Part shown: positions 25,178-42,177 of the stretch, in pieces
Numbering within the stretch: position 1 is the first letter of the stretch
Layout: each line of letters opens with the position of its first letter
Assembly (NCBI RefSeq): GCF_016888335.1
Contig: NZ_JAFEJG010000004.1
Coordinates: 1,054,001-1,118,000, forward strand
Length of the DNA stretch: 64,000 nucleotides
DNA from: Janibacter endophyticus
Lineage (GTDB): Bacteria; Actinomycetota; Actinomycetes; Actinomycetales; Dermatophilaceae
Direction of reading: 5' to 3'
Program-made: the position numbers and the translations under genes
The notes under the pieces: generated by a model
Database searches by the model: none
Seen by the model: only the letters and a program-made list of their open reading frames with translations
Told to the model about the DNA's origin: nothing

Positions 25178-28100
25178 TTGGCTGCCTCGCGCACCGCATC
25201 CCCGATGTCCACCGCAAAGACGGCATCCGGCCGGCTTTCCTTCGCGAAGATCCGCGAGCCTCTGGAGGTCCCCGACCTCCTGGCCCTGCAGACCGAGAGC
25301 TTCGACTGGCTGCTGGGCAACCAGCGGTGGCAGGAGCGCGTCGCCGAGGCTGAGGCCGCCGGCCGTCAGGACCTCTCCCGCCAGTCCGGCCTCGACGAGA
25401 TCTTCGAGGAGATCTCCCCCATCGAGGACTTCTCCGGCTCCATGTCCCTCTCCTTCTCCGAGGGTCGCTTCGAGGAGCCGAAGTACTCCGTCGACGACTG
25501 CAAGGAGCGCGACCAGACCTACTCGGCGCCGCTCTTCGTCACGGCCGAGTTCATGAACGCCGAGACCGGCGAGATCAAGAGCCAGACCGTCTTCATGGGC
25601 GACTTCCCGCTCATGACCGACCGCGGCACCTTCATCATCAACGGCACCGAGCGGGTCGTCGTCTCGCAGCTCGTCCGCAGCCCGGGCGTCTACTTCGAGC
25701 GCACCCCGGACAAGACGTCCGACAAGGACATCTACTCCAGCAAGATCATCCCGAGCCGGGGCGCCTGGCTCGAGTTCGAGATCGACAAGCGCGACATGGT
25801 CGGTGTCCGCGTCGACCGCAAGCGCAAGCAGCCGGTGACCACCCTGCTCAAGGCCCTCGGCATGTCCGAGGCCGAGATCCGGGCCGAGTTCGGCGACTAC
25901 GAGTCGATGAACCTGACCCTCGAGAAGGACCACCTCGAGAGCCAGGACCAGGCGCTGCTCGACCTCTACCGCAAGCTGCGCCCGGGCGAGCCGCCGACCC
26001 GTGAGGCCGCGCAGACCCTGCTCGACAACCTCTACTTCAACGGCAAGCGCTACGACCTCGCCAAGGTCGGTCGCTACAAGATGAACCGCAAGCTCGGGGT
26101 CGAGGTCGACCTCGACGCCTCGGTGCTCTCGCTCGACGACATCGTCGCCACGCTGAAGTACCTCGTCGCGCTGCACGCCGACCAGGGCACCCTGCCGGGC
26201 ACCCGGAACGGCGAGGCCATCGAGGTCCCCGTCGAGACCGACGACATCGACCACTTCGGCAACCGTCGCGTCCGCAGCGTCGGCGAGCTCATCCAGAACC
26301 AGGTCCGCACGGGCCTGTCCCGGATGGAGCGCGTCGTCCGCGAGCGCATGACGACCCAGGACGTCGAGGCCATCACGCCGCAGACGCTCATCAACATCCG
26401 GCCGGTCGTCGCCTCCATCAAGGAGTTCTTCGGCACCAGCCAGCTCTCGCAGTTCATGGACCAGAACAACCCGCTGTCGGGCCTGACCCACAAGCGGCGT
26501 CTCTCCGCGCTCGGCCCGGGTGGTATCTCCCGTGACCGCGCCCAGATGGAGGTCCGTGACGTCCACCCGTCGCACTACGGCCGCATGTGCCCGATCGAGA
26601 CCCCTGAGGGCCCGAACATCGGTCTCATCGGCTCGCTCGCGTCCTACGGGCGGATCAACTCCTTCGGCTTCATCGAGACGCCGTACCGCAAGGTCGAGGA
26701 CGGGGTCGTCTCCGACGACGTCACCTACATCTCCGCGGACGAGGAGGACAAGTACGTCGTGGCCCAGGCCAACGCCGAGCTCGACGACAAGCGCCGTTTC
26801 GTCGGTGACCGCGTCCTCGCCCGGACCAAGGGTGGCGAGGTCGACCAGGTGCCGGCCGAGGACGTCGACTACATGGACGTCTCGCCGCGCCAGATGGTCT
26901 CGGCCGCGACCGCGATGATCCCCTTCCTCGAGCACGACGACGCCAACCGTGCGCTCATGGGCGCCAACATGCAGCGTCAGGCCGTCCCGCTCGTCCAGGC
27001 CGAGGCTCCCTTCGTGGGCACCGGCATGGAGCACCGCGCCGCGCTCGACTCGGGCGACGTCGTCCGCGCCGAGAAGGCCGGTGTCGTCACCGAGGTCTCC
27101 GCCGACCTCGTGACGGTCAGCCAGGACGAGGGCGGCAGCCGCTCGTACAAGATCATGAAGTTCTCTCGCTCCAACCAGGGCAACAGCTACAACCAGCGCG
27201 TCGTGGTCGCCGAGGGTGACCGCGTCGAGGCCGGTCAGCTCATCGCTGACGGTCCCGCGACCGACGGCGGCGAGATGGCCCTCGGGCGCAACCTGCTCGT
27301 CGCCTTCATGCCGTGGGAGGGCTACAACTACGAGGACGCGATCATCCTCTCGCAGCGCCTCGTCCAGGACGACGTACTCTCCTCGATCCACATCGAGGAG
27401 CACGAGGTCGACGCCCGCGACACCAAGCTCGGTCCGGAGGAGATCACCCGGGACATCCCGAACGTCTCCGAGGAGGTCCTCGCCGACCTCGACGAGCGCG
27501 GCATCATCCGCATCGGCGCCGAGGTCCGCGACGGCGACCTGCTCGTCGGCAAGGTCACGCCCAAGGGCGAGACCGAGCTGACCCCGGAGGAACGGCTGCT
27601 CCGCGCGATCTTCGGTGAGAAGGCGCGCGAGGTCCGCGACACGTCCATGAAGGTCCCCCACGGCGAGACCGGCACGGTCATCGGTGTCAAGGTCTTCGAC
27701 AAGGACGAGGGCGACGAGCTGCCTCCGGGCGTCAACCAGCTCGTCCGGGTCTACGTGGCCAACAAGCGCAAGATCACCGACGGTGACAAGCTCGCGGGCC
27801 GGCACGGCAACAAGGGCGTCATCTCCAAGATCCTCCCGGTCGAGGACATGCCCTTCCTCGAGGACGGCACCCCGGTCGACGTCGTGCTCAACCCGCTCGG
27901 CGTCCCCGGTCGGATGAACATCGGCCAGATCCTCGAGCTCCACCTCGGCTGGGCAGCCAGCCGGGGCTGGGAGATCGCGGGCAACCCGGACTGGGCCGCG
28001 ATGATCCCGCAGGACGCGCGCTCCGCCGAGCCGAACACCCGCGTCGCGAGCCCCGTCTTCGACGGTGCGAGCGAGGAGGAGATCCGCGGTCTGCTCGACT

Positions 28101-28660
28101 CGACCCTGCCGACCCGCGACGGCGTCCGGCTCATCGACAACAGCGGCAAGACCATGCTGTTCGACGGCCGCTCCGGCGAGCCGTACCCGGACCCGGTCTC
28201 GGTCGGCTACATGTACATCCTCAAGCTGCACCACCTCGTGGACGACAAGATCCACGCGCGCAGCACGGGTCCGTACTCGATGATCACCCAGCAGCCGCTC
28301 GGCGGTAAGGCCCAGTTCGGTGGCCAGCGCTTCGGCGAGATGGAGGTGTGGGCCCTCGAGGCCTACGGCGCCTCCTACGCGCTCCAGGAGCTGCTCACGA
28401 TCAAGTCCGACGACGTCAACGGCCGCGTCAAGGTGTACGAGGCCATCGTCAAGGGCGAGAACATCCCGGAGCCGGGCATCCCCGAGTCCTTCAAGGTGCT
28501 CATCAAGGAGATGCAGTCCCTCTGCCTCAACGTGGAGGTCCTCAACTCCGAGGGCGGCACCATCGAGATGCGCGACTCCGAGGACGACGTCTTCCGCGCC
28601 GCCGAGGAGCTCGGCATCGACCTGTCCCGGCGCGAGCCGAGCAGCGTCGAAGAGGTCTGA
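25178..28660 (+). CDS. rpoB: DNA-directed RNA polymerase subunit beta
   Basis: The 1160-residue beta subunit. I start it at TTG 25178, preceded by GGAAGGA 8 nt away; it gives AASRTASP and then [18 protein letters not shown], the usual actinobacterial N-terminus. Upstream in-frame starts lack a ribosome site. The rifampicin region starts near residue 421 ([28 protein letters not shown]) and has the sensitive residues. Other blocks are [19 protein letters not shown] and [19 protein letters not shown]. It forms the catalytic core with RpoC, encoded 115 bp downstream. Confidence 0.97.
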   Translation: MAASRTASPMSTAKTASGRLSFAKIREPLEVPDLLALQTESFDWLLGNQRWQERVAEAEAAGRQDLSRQSGLDEIFEEISPIEDFSGSMSLSFSEGRFEEPKYSVDDCKERDQTYSAPLFVTAEFMNAETGEIKSQTVFMGDFPLMTDRGTFIINGTERVVVSQLVRSPGVYFERTPDKTSDKDIYSSKIIPSRGAWLEFEIDKRDMVGVRVDRKRKQPVTTLLKALGMSEAEIRAEFGDYESMNLTLEKDHLESQDQALLDLYRKLRPGEPPTREAAQTLLDNLYFNGKRYDLAKVGRYKMNRKLGVEVDLDASVLSLDDIVATLKYLVALHADQGTLPGTRNGEAIEVPVETDDIDHFGNRRVRSVGELIQNQVRTGLSRMERVVRERMTTQDVEAITPQTLINIRPVVASIKEFFGTSQLSQFMDQNNPLSGLTHKRRLSALGPGGISRDRAQMEVRDVHPSHYGRMCPIETPEGPNIGLIGSLASYGRINSFGFIETPYRKVEDGVVSDDVTYISADEEDKYVVAQANAELDDKRRFVGDRVLARTKGGEVDQVPAEDVDYMDVSPRQMVSAATAMIPFLEHDDANRALMGANMQRQAVPLVQAEAPFVGTGMEHRAALDSGDVVRAEKAGVVTEVSADLVTVSQDEGGSRSYKIMKFSRSNQGNSYNQRVVVAEGDRVEAGQLIADGPATDGGEMALGRNLLVAFMPWEGYNYEDAIILSQRLVQDDVLSSIHIEEHEVDARDTKLGPEEITRDIPNVSEEVLADLDERGIIRIGAEVRDGDLLVGKVTPKGETELTPEERLLRAIFGEKAREVRDTSMKVPHGETGTVIGVKVFDKDEGDELPPGVNQLVRVYVANKRKITDGDKLAGRHGNKGVISKILPVEDMPFLEDGTPVDVVLNPLGVPGRMNIGQILELHLGWAASRGWEIAGNPDWAAMIPQDARSAEPNTRVASPVFDGASEEEIRGLLDSTLPTRDGVRLIDNSGKTMLFDGRSGEPYPDPVSVGYMYILKLHHLVDDKIHARSTGPYSMITQQPLGGKAQFGGQRFGEMEVWALEAYGASYALQELLTIKSDDVNGRVKVYEAIVKGENIPEPGIPESFKVLIKEMQSLCLNVEVLNSEGGTIEMRDSEDDVFRAAEELGIDLSRREPSSVEEV

Positions 28661-28775
28661 CGGTCGGTGGGCCGGCCTCTGAGCCGGCCCACCGCTGCCG
28701 ACCAACGACAACCGTCAGACCTACACACACGAACTTTTCGAGAGACACACTCGAGAGAACGAGAGAAGGACACAC

Positions 28776-32675
<3,900 letters not shown>

Positions 32676-32696
32676 CGCCTCCAGCGTCTCCCATGG

Positions 32697-32739
32697 CGAA
32701 GGGGGGAGGTCACCTCGACGAGGTGACCTCCCCCCTTCG
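32697..32739 (+). terminator. Terminator after rpoC
   Basis: A long perfect hairpin (outer arm CGAAGGGGGGAGGTCACCT, 5-nt loop) 21 bp after the rpoC stop, without a T-run. Confidence 0.85.
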
Positions 32740-32926
32740 TCGTGCCCGCCGGGGTCACCCCGCTGGTTACGCTGTGACAGGAGTGGCTGGTGGGACTCGA
32801 TACGCCGCAGATCCCCCAATAATCAAGGGAAACACGCCGGGATCCGGGTCGCCATATGTCGTCCGGACGTGGTGGAGTAGGGGAGTTCGCGACCGAACCG
32901 AACACACGAAGAATGGGAGATCCCAC

Positions 32927-33202
32927 ATGAACAAGTCCGAGCTCGCCAGCGCCGTCGCCGAGAAGGCCGGCGTCTCCGCGTCCTCCGCCGCCGAGGTCAT
33001 CACCGCCCTCCAGGCGGTCCTCTCCGAGCAGGTTGCTAAGGGCGAGAAGGTCACCGTCCCCGGCTTCTTCAGCCTCGAGCGGGTCGCCCGCGCCGAGCGC
33101 AAGGCCCGCAACCCCCAGACGGGCGAGGAGATGACGATCCCGGCCGGCCACGCTGCCAAGCTGACCGCCGGCTCCGCCCTCAAGGCTGCCGCCAAGGGCT
33201 GA
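32927..33202 (+). CDS. HU-family DNA-binding protein
   Basis: A 91-residue HU/IHF-type nucleoid protein that bends DNA as a dimer. It has MNKSELASAVAEKAGVS, the saddle GFFSLERVARAERKARNPQT and the DNA-contacting arm leading to EEMTIPAGHAAKLTAG. It lacks the long Lys/Ala-rich C-terminal tail of mycobacterial HupB, so it is the short type. I use the ATG at 32927 with GGGAG upstream; the frame is open further but unsupported. A terminator hairpin follows within 20 bp, so it is a single-gene unit. Confidence 0.94.
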   Translation: MNKSELASAVAEKAGVSASSAAEVITALQAVLSEQVAKGEKVTVPGFFSLERVARAERKARNPQTGEEMTIPAGHAAKLTAGSALKAAAKG

Positions 33203-33220
33203 TCGCCGACCGCGACCGAC

Positions 33221-33256
33221 GGGGCGCGCTCCGGGCACCCTGCCCGGGCGCGCCCC
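33221..33256 (+). terminator. Terminator after the HU gene
   Basis: An outer 8-bp stem GGGGCGCG/CGCGCCCC with an inner CGGGCA/TGCCCG stem, 19 bp after the stop; no T-run. Confidence 0.7.
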
Positions 33257-33302
33257 GTCGTCGTGCGCAGGGCGGGGCCCGGTGCGGTGGGAGGATGTGT
33301 CC

Positions 33303-33584
33303 GTGACAGATGACCGCCTCCCGATGCGCGCCCGCGCGACCCTGGCCCGCTGGGGGCTCGGCACGATCCTCGCGATCGGCGCGGTCGTGCTCCTCGTCAA
33401 GCCCGGGGGCGTCTCCAAGCTCCTCGGCGTGGCGCTGGCGGCAGCCGCCGTGGCGACCTTCGTCCGCAAGGACCGCAGCAGCTCGACGATCGTCGCCGTG
33501 GTCCTCCTCGCGATCGGTGCCTTCTTCCTCGTCGCCCTGCTCACCGGCAACTCGCAGTGGTTCATGGACAGGTACGTCCGGTGA
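33303..33584 (+). CDS. Small two-helix membrane protein, function unknown
   Basis: A 93-residue protein with two hydrophobic segments, about residues 19-34 and 38-53 (near LGTILAIGAVVLLVK and LLGVALAAAAVATFV), and a third near 63-80 (VAVVLLAIGAFFLVALL). I do not recognise a family. GGGAGG lies 8 nt before the GTG at 33303; a start at 33282 is possible. Its stop overlaps the GTG of the acetyltransferase gene by 3 nt, so the two are translationally coupled. Confidence 0.7.
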   Translation: MTDDRLPMRARATLARWGLGTILAIGAVVLLVKPGGVSKLLGVALAAAAVATFVRKDRSSSTIVAVVLLAIGAFFLVALLTGNSQWFMDRYVR

Positions 33585-34129
33585 GCCTGGACCACCGCGC
33601 GCTGCGTGAGCTGCTCTCCTTCCGCCCCGAGGCCCCGGCAGACCACGAGGCGGTCGACCTGCTCACCGACCTCGCCTTCGGCGCGACGGGGCAGGAGAGC
33701 GTGGAGCGGCGCCTGCTGAGACAGCTCCGGGCCGACGGCGACATCGTCGACGAGCTGACCATCGTCGCCGAGGTCGACGGCGAGGTGATCGGGCAGGTGG
33801 CCTGCTCGCGCGCCACCCTGGCCGGGGCGCCGAGCGTCGGGCTGGGGCCGATCAGCGTCCGGCCGGACCTGCAGCGCAAGGGGATCGGGGCCGGCCTCAT
33901 GAGCGCGGTGATCGCCACGGCCGAGCGCCGGGGGGACCCGGTGATCGTGCTGCTCGGCGACCCGGAGTACTACGGCTTCTTCGGCTTCCTCCCCGCGAGC
34001 AGCCTCGGCATCGGCTCCCCGGGACCGTGGGGTGACGCGTGCTTCCAGGCACTGCCGCTGCGGTCGTGGCGGCCCGAGATGGCCGGCCCCTTCGAGTACG
34101 CGCGGGCCTTCTCCGACCTCGAGGGATGA
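33581..34129 (+). CDS. GNAT-family N-acetyltransferase
   Basis: A 182-residue acetyl-CoA-dependent acetyltransferase. The acetyl-CoA loop is SVRPDLQRKGIGAGLM, with the R/Q-x-x-G-x-G/A motif, and VIVLLGDPEYYGFFGFLP is typical of the YhbS-like branch. The substrate is unknown. The GTG start overlaps the preceding stop as GTGA. A gap of 373 bp follows before rpsL, holding two perfect palindromes and a candidate promoter. Confidence 0.85.
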   Translation: MSLDHRALRELLSFRPEAPADHEAVDLLTDLAFGATGQESVERRLLRQLRADGDIVDELTIVAEVDGEVIGQVACSRATLAGAPSVGLGPISVRPDLQRKGIGAGLMSAVIATAERRGDPVIVLLGDPEYYGFFGFLPASSLGIGSPGPWGDACFQALPLRSWRPEMAGPFEYARAFSDLEG

Positions 34130-34176
34130 CGACCCCTTCGCTCCGACGCCCGCCTCACCCGACATCGGCACTCGAA

Positions 34177-34195
34177 CCCGACAACCGTTGTCGGG
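34177..34195. repeat. Perfect palindrome 1 upstream of rpsL
   Basis: CCCGACAA and its complement TTGTCGGG around a 3-nt spacer CCG. It lies 8 bp before a second, unrelated palindrome and about 310 bp upstream of rpsL. It may be an operator or part of a terminator for the acetyltransferase unit, 48 bp after its stop. Confidence 0.6.
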
Positions 34196-34203
34196 TCGGG
34201 CGC

Positions 34204-34230
34204 ACCTTTATCGGATGATCCGATAAAGGT
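34204..34230. repeat. Perfect palindrome 2 upstream of rpsL
   Basis: The arm ACCTTTATCGGA and its complement flank TGA, a 12-bp perfect inverted repeat. It is AT-richer than its surroundings, unlike the GC-rich terminators of this window. It lies just upstream of the candidate rpsL promoter, where a regulator could bind. It could also fold as RNA. Confidence 0.65.
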
Positions 34231-34243
34231 CCCGGTCGCCGAT

Positions 34244-34273
34244 TTGTGACCGTTGCCGCCCCGCCGGTATCGT
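34244..34273 (+). promoter_or_regulatory. Candidate promoter of the str operon
   Basis: TTGTGA, 18 bp, TATCGT, leading into a leader of about 220 nt before rpsL. The leader has no recognised gene. The promoter match is partial. Confidence 0.4.
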
Positions 34274-34502
34274 GGAACCTCGTGTGCATGTCCCTCCGTG
34301 AGGTGGGGTGTGCCCGCCACCTCTCGCCGGGCGCCTCGTCCGGTCGCTCGCCTCGCGGCGGGTGGTCGCTCGCAGGAGTGCAGGGGAGAGCACCACCGCA
34401 GACACTCCCGACCTCGGGGGTGTGACGCGATGGCAGTCCAAGGAGCGTGACGCGGCCGCAGGGTCGTCAGCGCAAGAACATCAACCGTACGGAGACATCA
34501 GG

Positions 34503-34877
34503 TTGCCTACCATCAACCAGCTGGTGCGCAAGGGCCGGCAGGACAAGACCACCAAGGTCGCCACTCCTGCCCTCAAGGGCTCGCCGCAGCGCCGTGGCGT
34601 GTGCACGCGTGTGTACACCACCACCCCCAAGAAGCCGAACTCCGCCCTCCGCAAGGTCGCCCGCGTGCGTCTGACGTCGGGCATCGAGGTCACCGCCTAC
34701 ATCCCGGGCGTCGGTCACAACCTCCAGGAGCACTCGATCGTGCTCGTGCGTGGCGGCCGTGTGAAGGACCTCCCCGGTGTCCGCTACAAGATCGTCCGCG
34801 GCTCCCTCGACACCCAGGGTGTCAAGGGTCGCCAGCAGGCTCGTAGCCGCTACGGCGCCAAGAAGGAGAAGAAGTAA
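34503..34877 (+). CDS. rpsL: 30S ribosomal protein S12
   Basis: A 124-residue S12, which guards decoding accuracy. Lys43 (in [13 protein letters not shown]) and Lys88 (in [12 protein letters not shown]) are both present, so the protein is of the streptomycin-sensitive type. The start is TTG ([10 protein letters not shown]), with GGAG upstream; S12 length is exact with this start. Its TAA overlaps the rpsG ATG by one base. Confidence 0.97.
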   Translation: MPTINQLVRKGRQDKTTKVATPALKGSPQRRGVCTRVYTTTPKKPNSALRKVARVRLTSGIEVTAYIPGVGHNLQEHSIVLVRGGRVKDLPGVRYKIVRGSLDTQGVKGRQQARSRYGAKKEKK

Positions 34878-35347
34878 TGCCTCGTAAGGGCCCCGCCCCG
34901 AAGCGCCCTCTGGTCGTCGACCCCGTCTACCAGAGCCCGCTCGTCACCCAGCTCGTCAACAAGATCCTCCTCGACGGCAAGAAGTCCATCGCCGAGGCCA
35001 TCGTGTACGACGCCCTCGAGGGCTGCCGCGAGAAGACCGGCACCGACCCGGTCCAGACGCTCAAGCGCGCCCTCGACAACGTCAAGCCGAGCCTCGAGGT
35101 CAAGTCCCGCCGCGTCGGTGGCGCGACCTACCAGGTCCCGATCGAGGTCAAGCCCAACCGCGCGACGACCCTGTCGCTGCGCTGGCTCGTCGGCTACGCC
35201 CGTCAGCGTCGTGAGAAGACGATGACCGAGCGCCTCATGAACGAGATCCTCGACGCGAGCAACGGCCTCGGCGCCGCGGTGAAGCGTCGTGAGGACACCC
35301 ACAAGATGGCCGAGTCCAACAAGGCCTTCGCGCACTACCGCTGGTAA
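34877..35347 (+). CDS. rpsG: 30S ribosomal protein S7
   Basis: A 156-residue S7, primary binder of the 16S rRNA 3' domain at the subunit head. It starts [18 protein letters not shown] and contains [33 protein letters not shown] and [21 protein letters not shown]-like ending. In E. coli S7 represses the str operon; no such site was traced here. A hairpin separates it from fusA. Confidence 0.96.
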   Translation: MPRKGPAPKRPLVVDPVYQSPLVTQLVNKILLDGKKSIAEAIVYDALEGCREKTGTDPVQTLKRALDNVKPSLEVKSRRVGGATYQVPIEVKPNRATTLSLRWLVGYARQRREKTMTERLMNEILDASNGLGAAVKRREDTHKMAESNKAFAHYRW

Positions 35348-35355
35348 CAGCCCCC

Positions 35356-35389
35356 GGACGAAGGGGGACCGCACGGTCCCCCTTCGTCC
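35356..35389 (+). terminator. Hairpin between rpsG and fusA
   Basis: A perfect 15-bp inverted repeat (arm GGACGAAGGGGGACC) with a 4-nt loop, 8 bp after rpsG. It probably terminates or attenuates, so fusA may depend partly on readthrough or on its own promoter in the 60 bp that follow. Confidence 0.7.
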
Positions 35390-35451
35390 CACCAGGGCCT
35401 ACAGGCCCGCACAGCAGAGCTTGAACCCCGCAACGAGCGAGAGAGACTTAC

Positions 35452-37566
35452 GTGGCACAGGACGTCCTGACGGACCTCAGCAAGGTCCGCAACATCGGCA
35501 TCATGGCGCACATCGACGCCGGCAAGACGACGACGACTGAGCGCATCCTCTTCTACACCGGTGTCAACCACAAGATGGGCGAGACCCATGACGGTGCGTC
35601 GACCACCGACTGGATGGAGCAGGAGAAGGAGCGCGGCATCACGATCACCTCCGCCGCGGTCACCTCGTTCTGGGAGGGCACCCAGATCAACATCATCGAC
35701 ACGCCCGGCCACGTCGACTTCACCGTCGAGGTCGAGCGCTCGCTGCGCGTCCTCGACGGCGCGGTCGCCGTCTTCGACGGCAAGGAGGGCGTCGAGCCCC
35801 AGTCCGAGACGGTCTGGCGCCAGGCGGACAAGTACGACGTCCCGCGCATCGCGTTCGTCAACAAGATGGACAAGCTGGGCGCCGACTTCTACTTCACCGT
35901 GCAGACGATCAAGGACCGCCTTGGCGCGGAGCCGCTCGTCATGCAGCTCCCGATCGGTGCCGAGAACGACTTCGTCGGCGTCGTCGACCTCATGTACATG
36001 CGCGCGCTCGTCTGGGAGGGCGACGCCAAGGGTGACGTCACCATGGGCGCCGCCTACGAGGTCCAGGAGATCCCCGCCGACCTCCAGGCCAAGGCCGAGG
36101 AGTACCGCAACGCGCTCGTCGAGCGCGTCGCCGAGTCCGACGACGAGCTCATGGAGAAGTACCTCGGCGGCGAGGAGCTCACCGTCGACGAGCTCAAGGC
36201 GGGCGTCCGCAAGCTCACGGTCAACTCCGAGCTCTACCCGGTCTTCTGCGGCTCCGCCTTCAAGAACCGCGGTGTCCAGCCGATCCTCGACGCGGTCAAG
36301 GACTACCTCCCCAGCCCGCTCGACGTCCCCGCCATGCAGGGCCACGCCCCGGGCGACGAGGAGAAGCACGTCACCCGTCAGCCGAGCAAGGACGAGCCGT
36401 TCTCGGCCCTGGCCTTCAAGGTCGCCGCGCACCCGTTCTTCGGTCAGCTGACCTTCATCCGCGTGTACTCCGGCCGGATCGCCGCCGGCACCCAGGTGCT
36501 CAACAGCACCAAGGTGAAGAAGGAGCGCATCGGCAAGCTCTTCCAGATGCACGCCAACAAGGAGAACCCGGTCGACGAGGCGATGGCGGGCCACATCTAC
36601 GCCGCCATCGGTCTCAAGAGCACGACGACCGGTGACACCCTCTCCGACATCGACCAGCCGGTCGTCCTCGAGTCCATGACCTTCCCCGAGCCGGTCATCC
36701 AGGTGGCCATCGAGCCCAAGACCAAGGGTGACCAGGAGAAGCTCGGCACGGCCATCCAGAAGCTCGCCGAGGAGGACCCGACGTTCCAGGTCTCCCTCGA
36801 CGAGGAGACCGGCCAGACGATCATCGCCGGCATGGGTGAGCTCCACCTCGACATCCTCGTCGACCGCATGAAGCGCGAGTTCAAGGTCGAGGCGAACGTC
36901 GGCAAGCCGCAGGTCGCCTACCGCGAGACCATCCGTCGCGCGGTCGAGAAGCTCGACTACACGCACAAGAAGCAGACCGGTGGTTCCGGCCAGTTCGCGA
37001 AGGTCCAGGTGACCATCGAGCCGCTCGACACGAGCGAGGGCGAGCTCTACGAGTTCTCCAACGCCGTCACCGGTGGCCGGATCCCGCGTGAGTACATCCC
37101 GAGCGTCGACGCCGGCATCCAGGACGCCATGCAGTACGGCGTGCTCGCCGGCTACCCGCTCGTGGGGATCAAGGCCACCCTCCTCGACGGTGCCTACCAC
37201 GACGTCGACTCCTCCGAGATGGCGTTCAAGATCGCCGGTTCCATGGCGCTCAAGGACGCCGTCCGCAAGGCCGACCCCGTGCTCCTCGAGCCCATGATGG
37301 CCGTCGAGGTCCGTACCCCCGAGGACTACATGGGCGAGGTCATCGGCGACATCAACTCGCGCCGTGGCCAGATCCAGGGCATGGAGGACATCACCGGGGC
37401 CAAGGTCGTCCGCGGCCTCGTCCCGCTGTCCGAGATGTTCGGCTATGTCGGTGACCTGCGGTCCAAGACCCAGGGTCGGGCGAGCTTCTCCATGGAGTTC
37501 GACTCCTACGCCGAGGTCCCCAAGTCCGTGGCCGAGGAGATCATCGCGAAGACCCGCGGCGAGTGA
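35452..37566 (+). CDS. fusA: Elongation factor G
   Basis: A 704-residue translocation GTPase. The P-loop [12 protein letters not shown] begins at residue 19; DTPGHVDF and [10 protein letters not shown] are the G3 and G4 motifs. Domain IV has the [19 protein letters not shown] block, and domain V ends with [18 protein letters not shown]. The start is a GTG with GAGAGA upstream. It is followed after 116 bp by tuf. Confidence 0.97.
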   Translation: MAQDVLTDLSKVRNIGIMAHIDAGKTTTTERILFYTGVNHKMGETHDGASTTDWMEQEKERGITITSAAVTSFWEGTQINIIDTPGHVDFTVEVERSLRVLDGAVAVFDGKEGVEPQSETVWRQADKYDVPRIAFVNKMDKLGADFYFTVQTIKDRLGAEPLVMQLPIGAENDFVGVVDLMYMRALVWEGDAKGDVTMGAAYEVQEIPADLQAKAEEYRNALVERVAESDDELMEKYLGGEELTVDELKAGVRKLTVNSELYPVFCGSAFKNRGVQPILDAVKDYLPSPLDVPAMQGHAPGDEEKHVTRQPSKDEPFSALAFKVAAHPFFGQLTFIRVYSGRIAAGTQVLNSTKVKKERIGKLFQMHANKENPVDEAMAGHIYAAIGLKSTTTGDTLSDIDQPVVLESMTFPEPVIQVAIEPKTKGDQEKLGTAIQKLAEEDPTFQVSLDEETGQTIIAGMGELHLDILVDRMKREFKVEANVGKPQVAYRETIRRAVEKLDYTHKKQTGGSGQFAKVQVTIEPLDTSEGELYEFSNAVTGGRIPREYIPSVDAGIQDAMQYGVLAGYPLVGIKATLLDGAYHDVDSSEMAFKIAGSMALKDAVRKADPVLLEPMMAVEVRTPEDYMGEVIGDINSRRGQIQGMEDITGAKVVRGLVPLSEMFGYVGDLRSKTQGRASFSMEFDSYAEVPKSVAEEIIAKTRGE

Positions 37567-37682
37567 CGGGTAGCATTACCCCGATCTCGGTGCGTTAGCA
37601 GCACCAGCACCCCCAAGAACGACGCCATGTCCTGCCGGACCAAGGCGTATCACGAGAAGAAAGTCCTGAGGAGGACAAGCAA

Positions 37683-38876
<1,194 letters not shown>

Positions 38877-38900
38877 TCTGACGCGTCTCTCGCAGACACC

Positions 38901-38936
38901 GAAGGGGGTCGCAGCCAGCCGGCTGCGGCCCCCTTC
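38901..38936 (+). terminator. Terminator after tuf
   Basis: A 16-bp stem (arm GAAGGGGGTCGCAGCC, one T-G pair) with a 4-nt loop, 24 bp after tuf; no T-run. Confidence 0.82.
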
Positions 38937-38958
38937 GTCGTCCCTAGACTCGAGGTGA

Positions 38959-40314
<1,356 letters not shown>

Positions 40315-40413
40315 CGCCGGCCGTCAGGGGACCTCGGCCTTAGCCGAGAGGGGGGCCGCTCTGCGACCTATCGTGGACGCGAACCCCTGACCCGCGACGA
40401 CTGGGAGCACGAC

Positions 40414-41505
40414 ATGACCCGCGAAGGCACCGCCGTCACCAAGGACGCGACCGCACCCGACCCGGACGACCCGCGCAAGGTCGACTCCCCGGCCGAGCTC
40501 GCCAAGCCCTCGCTCGGGTTCGGCCTGAAGAACGCTGTCAAGCAGTTCAGCTCCGACCAGTGCACCGACCTCGCCGCATCGCTGACTTACTACGCCGTCC
40601 TCTCGCTCTTCCCCGCGCTGCTCGCGCTGGTCTCGCTGCTCGGTGTCTTCGGGCAGGGTGAGACCACCGTCGAGACCATCCTGACGATGGTCCGCGACCT
40701 CGGGCAGGAGGAGGCGGTCGAGCAGATCGAGGGCCCGATCCGATCGATGGTCGATGCGGGTGGTGCCGGCTTCGCCCTCGTCGGCGGTGTCGCGGGCGCC
40801 CTCTGGTCGGCCTCCGGCTACGTCGGTGCCTTCGGTCGGGCGATGAACCGGATCTACGAGATCGACGAGGGACGGCCGATCTGGAAGCTGCGCCCGCAGA
40901 TGCTCCTGCTCACCCTCGCCCTCGTCCTCATGGGCGGGCTCATCGTCCTCGGCATCGCCCTCTCCGGCGGGGTGGCCCGCACGATCGGGGAGACGATCGG
41001 GCTCGGCGACACGGCCGTCACGGTGTGGAACATCGCGAAGTGGCCGGTCATCGTCCTCCTCGTCATGGCGATGGTGGCACTGCTCTACTACTTCACCCCG
41101 AACGTCCAGCAGCCGAAGTTCCGGTGGATGAGCCCCGGTGCGGGTCTGGCGATCCTCGTCGCGATCCTCGCCTCGGCCGCCTTCGGTTTCTACGTCGGCA
41201 ACTTCGGCTCCTACAACAAGACCTACGGCTCGCTGGCCGGCGTCATCGTCTTCCTCCTGTGGCTGTGGATCATCAACAACGTCCTGCTGCTCGGGGCCGA
41301 GCTCGACGCCGAGCTCGAGCGCTCCCGTCAGCTCCAGTCCGGGATCGCCGCGGAGGAGAGCATCCAGCTGCCGCCGCGGGACACCTCGGCCTCGGACAAG
41401 GCCGAGGAGAAGCGCGAGGCTGCCGTCGAGGAGGCCCGCAAGATCCGCCAGCAGGCCCCGTACGAGCAGATGGGCAAGGACTCCTCCACCGACGCGAAGG
41501 GGTAG
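40414..41505 (+). CDS. YihY/BrkB-family inner membrane protein
   Basis: A 363-residue membrane protein. Residues 1-40 are polar. The family signature follows, with FSSDQCTDLAASLTYYAVLS and then about six membrane helices (including LFPALLALVSLLGVFG, MLLLTLALVLMGGLIVLGIA and VIVLLVMAMVALLYYF), up to FLLWLWIINNVLLLGAELDA. The C-terminal 65 residues are charged and probably cytoplasmic. The family was once called ribonuclease BN by mistake; its true function is unknown. It stands alone between tuf and the S10 operon. Confidence 0.88.
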   Translation: MTREGTAVTKDATAPDPDDPRKVDSPAELAKPSLGFGLKNAVKQFSSDQCTDLAASLTYYAVLSLFPALLALVSLLGVFGQGETTVETILTMVRDLGQEEAVEQIEGPIRSMVDAGGAGFALVGGVAGALWSASGYVGAFGRAMNRIYEIDEGRPIWKLRPQMLLLTLALVLMGGLIVLGIALSGGVARTIGETIGLGDTAVTVWNIAKWPVIVLLVMAMVALLYYFTPNVQQPKFRWMSPGAGLAILVAILASAAFGFYVGNFGSYNKTYGSLAGVIVFLLWLWIINNVLLLGAELDAELERSRQLQSGIAAEESIQLPPRDTSASDKAEEKREAAVEEARKIRQQAPYEQMGKDSSTDAKG

Positions 41506-41562
41506 CGACGCGCCACGGCGACGGGGGTCCACCCCTTCGTCGGATGGCGGTGCTAGGCCGAT

Positions 41563-41592
41563 TTGGTCTGCCGCGGCCGCCTCTGGCACACT
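41563..41592 (+). promoter_or_regulatory. Candidate promoter of the S10 operon
   Basis: TTGGTC, 18 bp, CACACT, inside the 347-bp gap 41506-41852 that precedes rpsJ. The match is partial. It would produce a leader of about 250 nt that includes the hairpin at 41726-41751. Confidence 0.35.
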
Positions 41593-41725
41593 TACCAGGT
41601 TGCTTGACGCACGACGGGCGCTCCACGCGCCTGTCGTCACCCCGGTGAGAACGACTCGAACCGCCTGACGGCGGGGCGACACACCGGCTGGATCAAGTTC
41701 CGGCTCGACCGGACCGCCGACTCGG

Positions 41726-41751
41726 ACGTCATGCCCGCAAGGGAATGACGT
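41726..41751 (+). promoter_or_regulatory. Hairpin in the rpsJ leader
   Basis: ACGTCAT and ATGACGT form a perfect outer stem with an inner CCC/GGG pair around GCAA, a stable tetraloop type. It lies about 100 nt before rpsJ. In E. coli the S10 leader is bound by L4; whether this hairpin plays such a role is unknown. Confidence 0.45.
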
Positions 41752-41852
41752 GCGCCGCGGAGCGGGTGCGACACACCCGACCGCGTGGGTCGGAGGCCCG
41801 GTCGGGACGAACCACAGACCACTGCACGACGGCGAGAAGGAATAAGGCTCAG

Positions 41853-42161
41853 ATGGCCGGACAGAAGATCCGCATCCGACTGAAGTCGTATGACCACGAG
41901 GTCATCGACTCCTCGGCGCGCAAGATCGTCGACACGGTGACCCGTGCCGGCGCAACGGTTGTTGGCCCGGTGCCGCTGCCCACGGAGAAGAACGTGTTCT
42001 GCGTGATCCGGTCGCCTCACAAGTACAAGGACAGCCGCGAGCACTTCGAGATGCGCACTCACAAGCGCCTCATCGACATCATCGACCCGACGCCGAAGGC
42101 CGTCGACTCGCTCATGCGACTCGACCTGCCGGCGGACGTCAACATCGAGATCAAGCTCTGA
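41853..42161 (+). CDS. rpsJ: 30S ribosomal protein S10
   Basis: A 102-residue S10 (NusE), in the 30S head and partner of NusB/NusG in antitermination. It starts [18 protein letters not shown] and has [19 protein letters not shown] and [16 protein letters not shown] choose the ATG at 41853; the open frame before it has no ribosome site. First gene of the S10 operon. Confidence 0.97.
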   Translation: MAGQKIRIRLKSYDHEVIDSSARKIVDTVTRAGATVVGPVPLPTEKNVFCVIRSPHKYKDSREHFEMRTHKRLIDIIDPTPKAVDSLMRLDLPADVNIEIKL

Positions 42162-42177
42162 TCGCGAGGACGACGTA

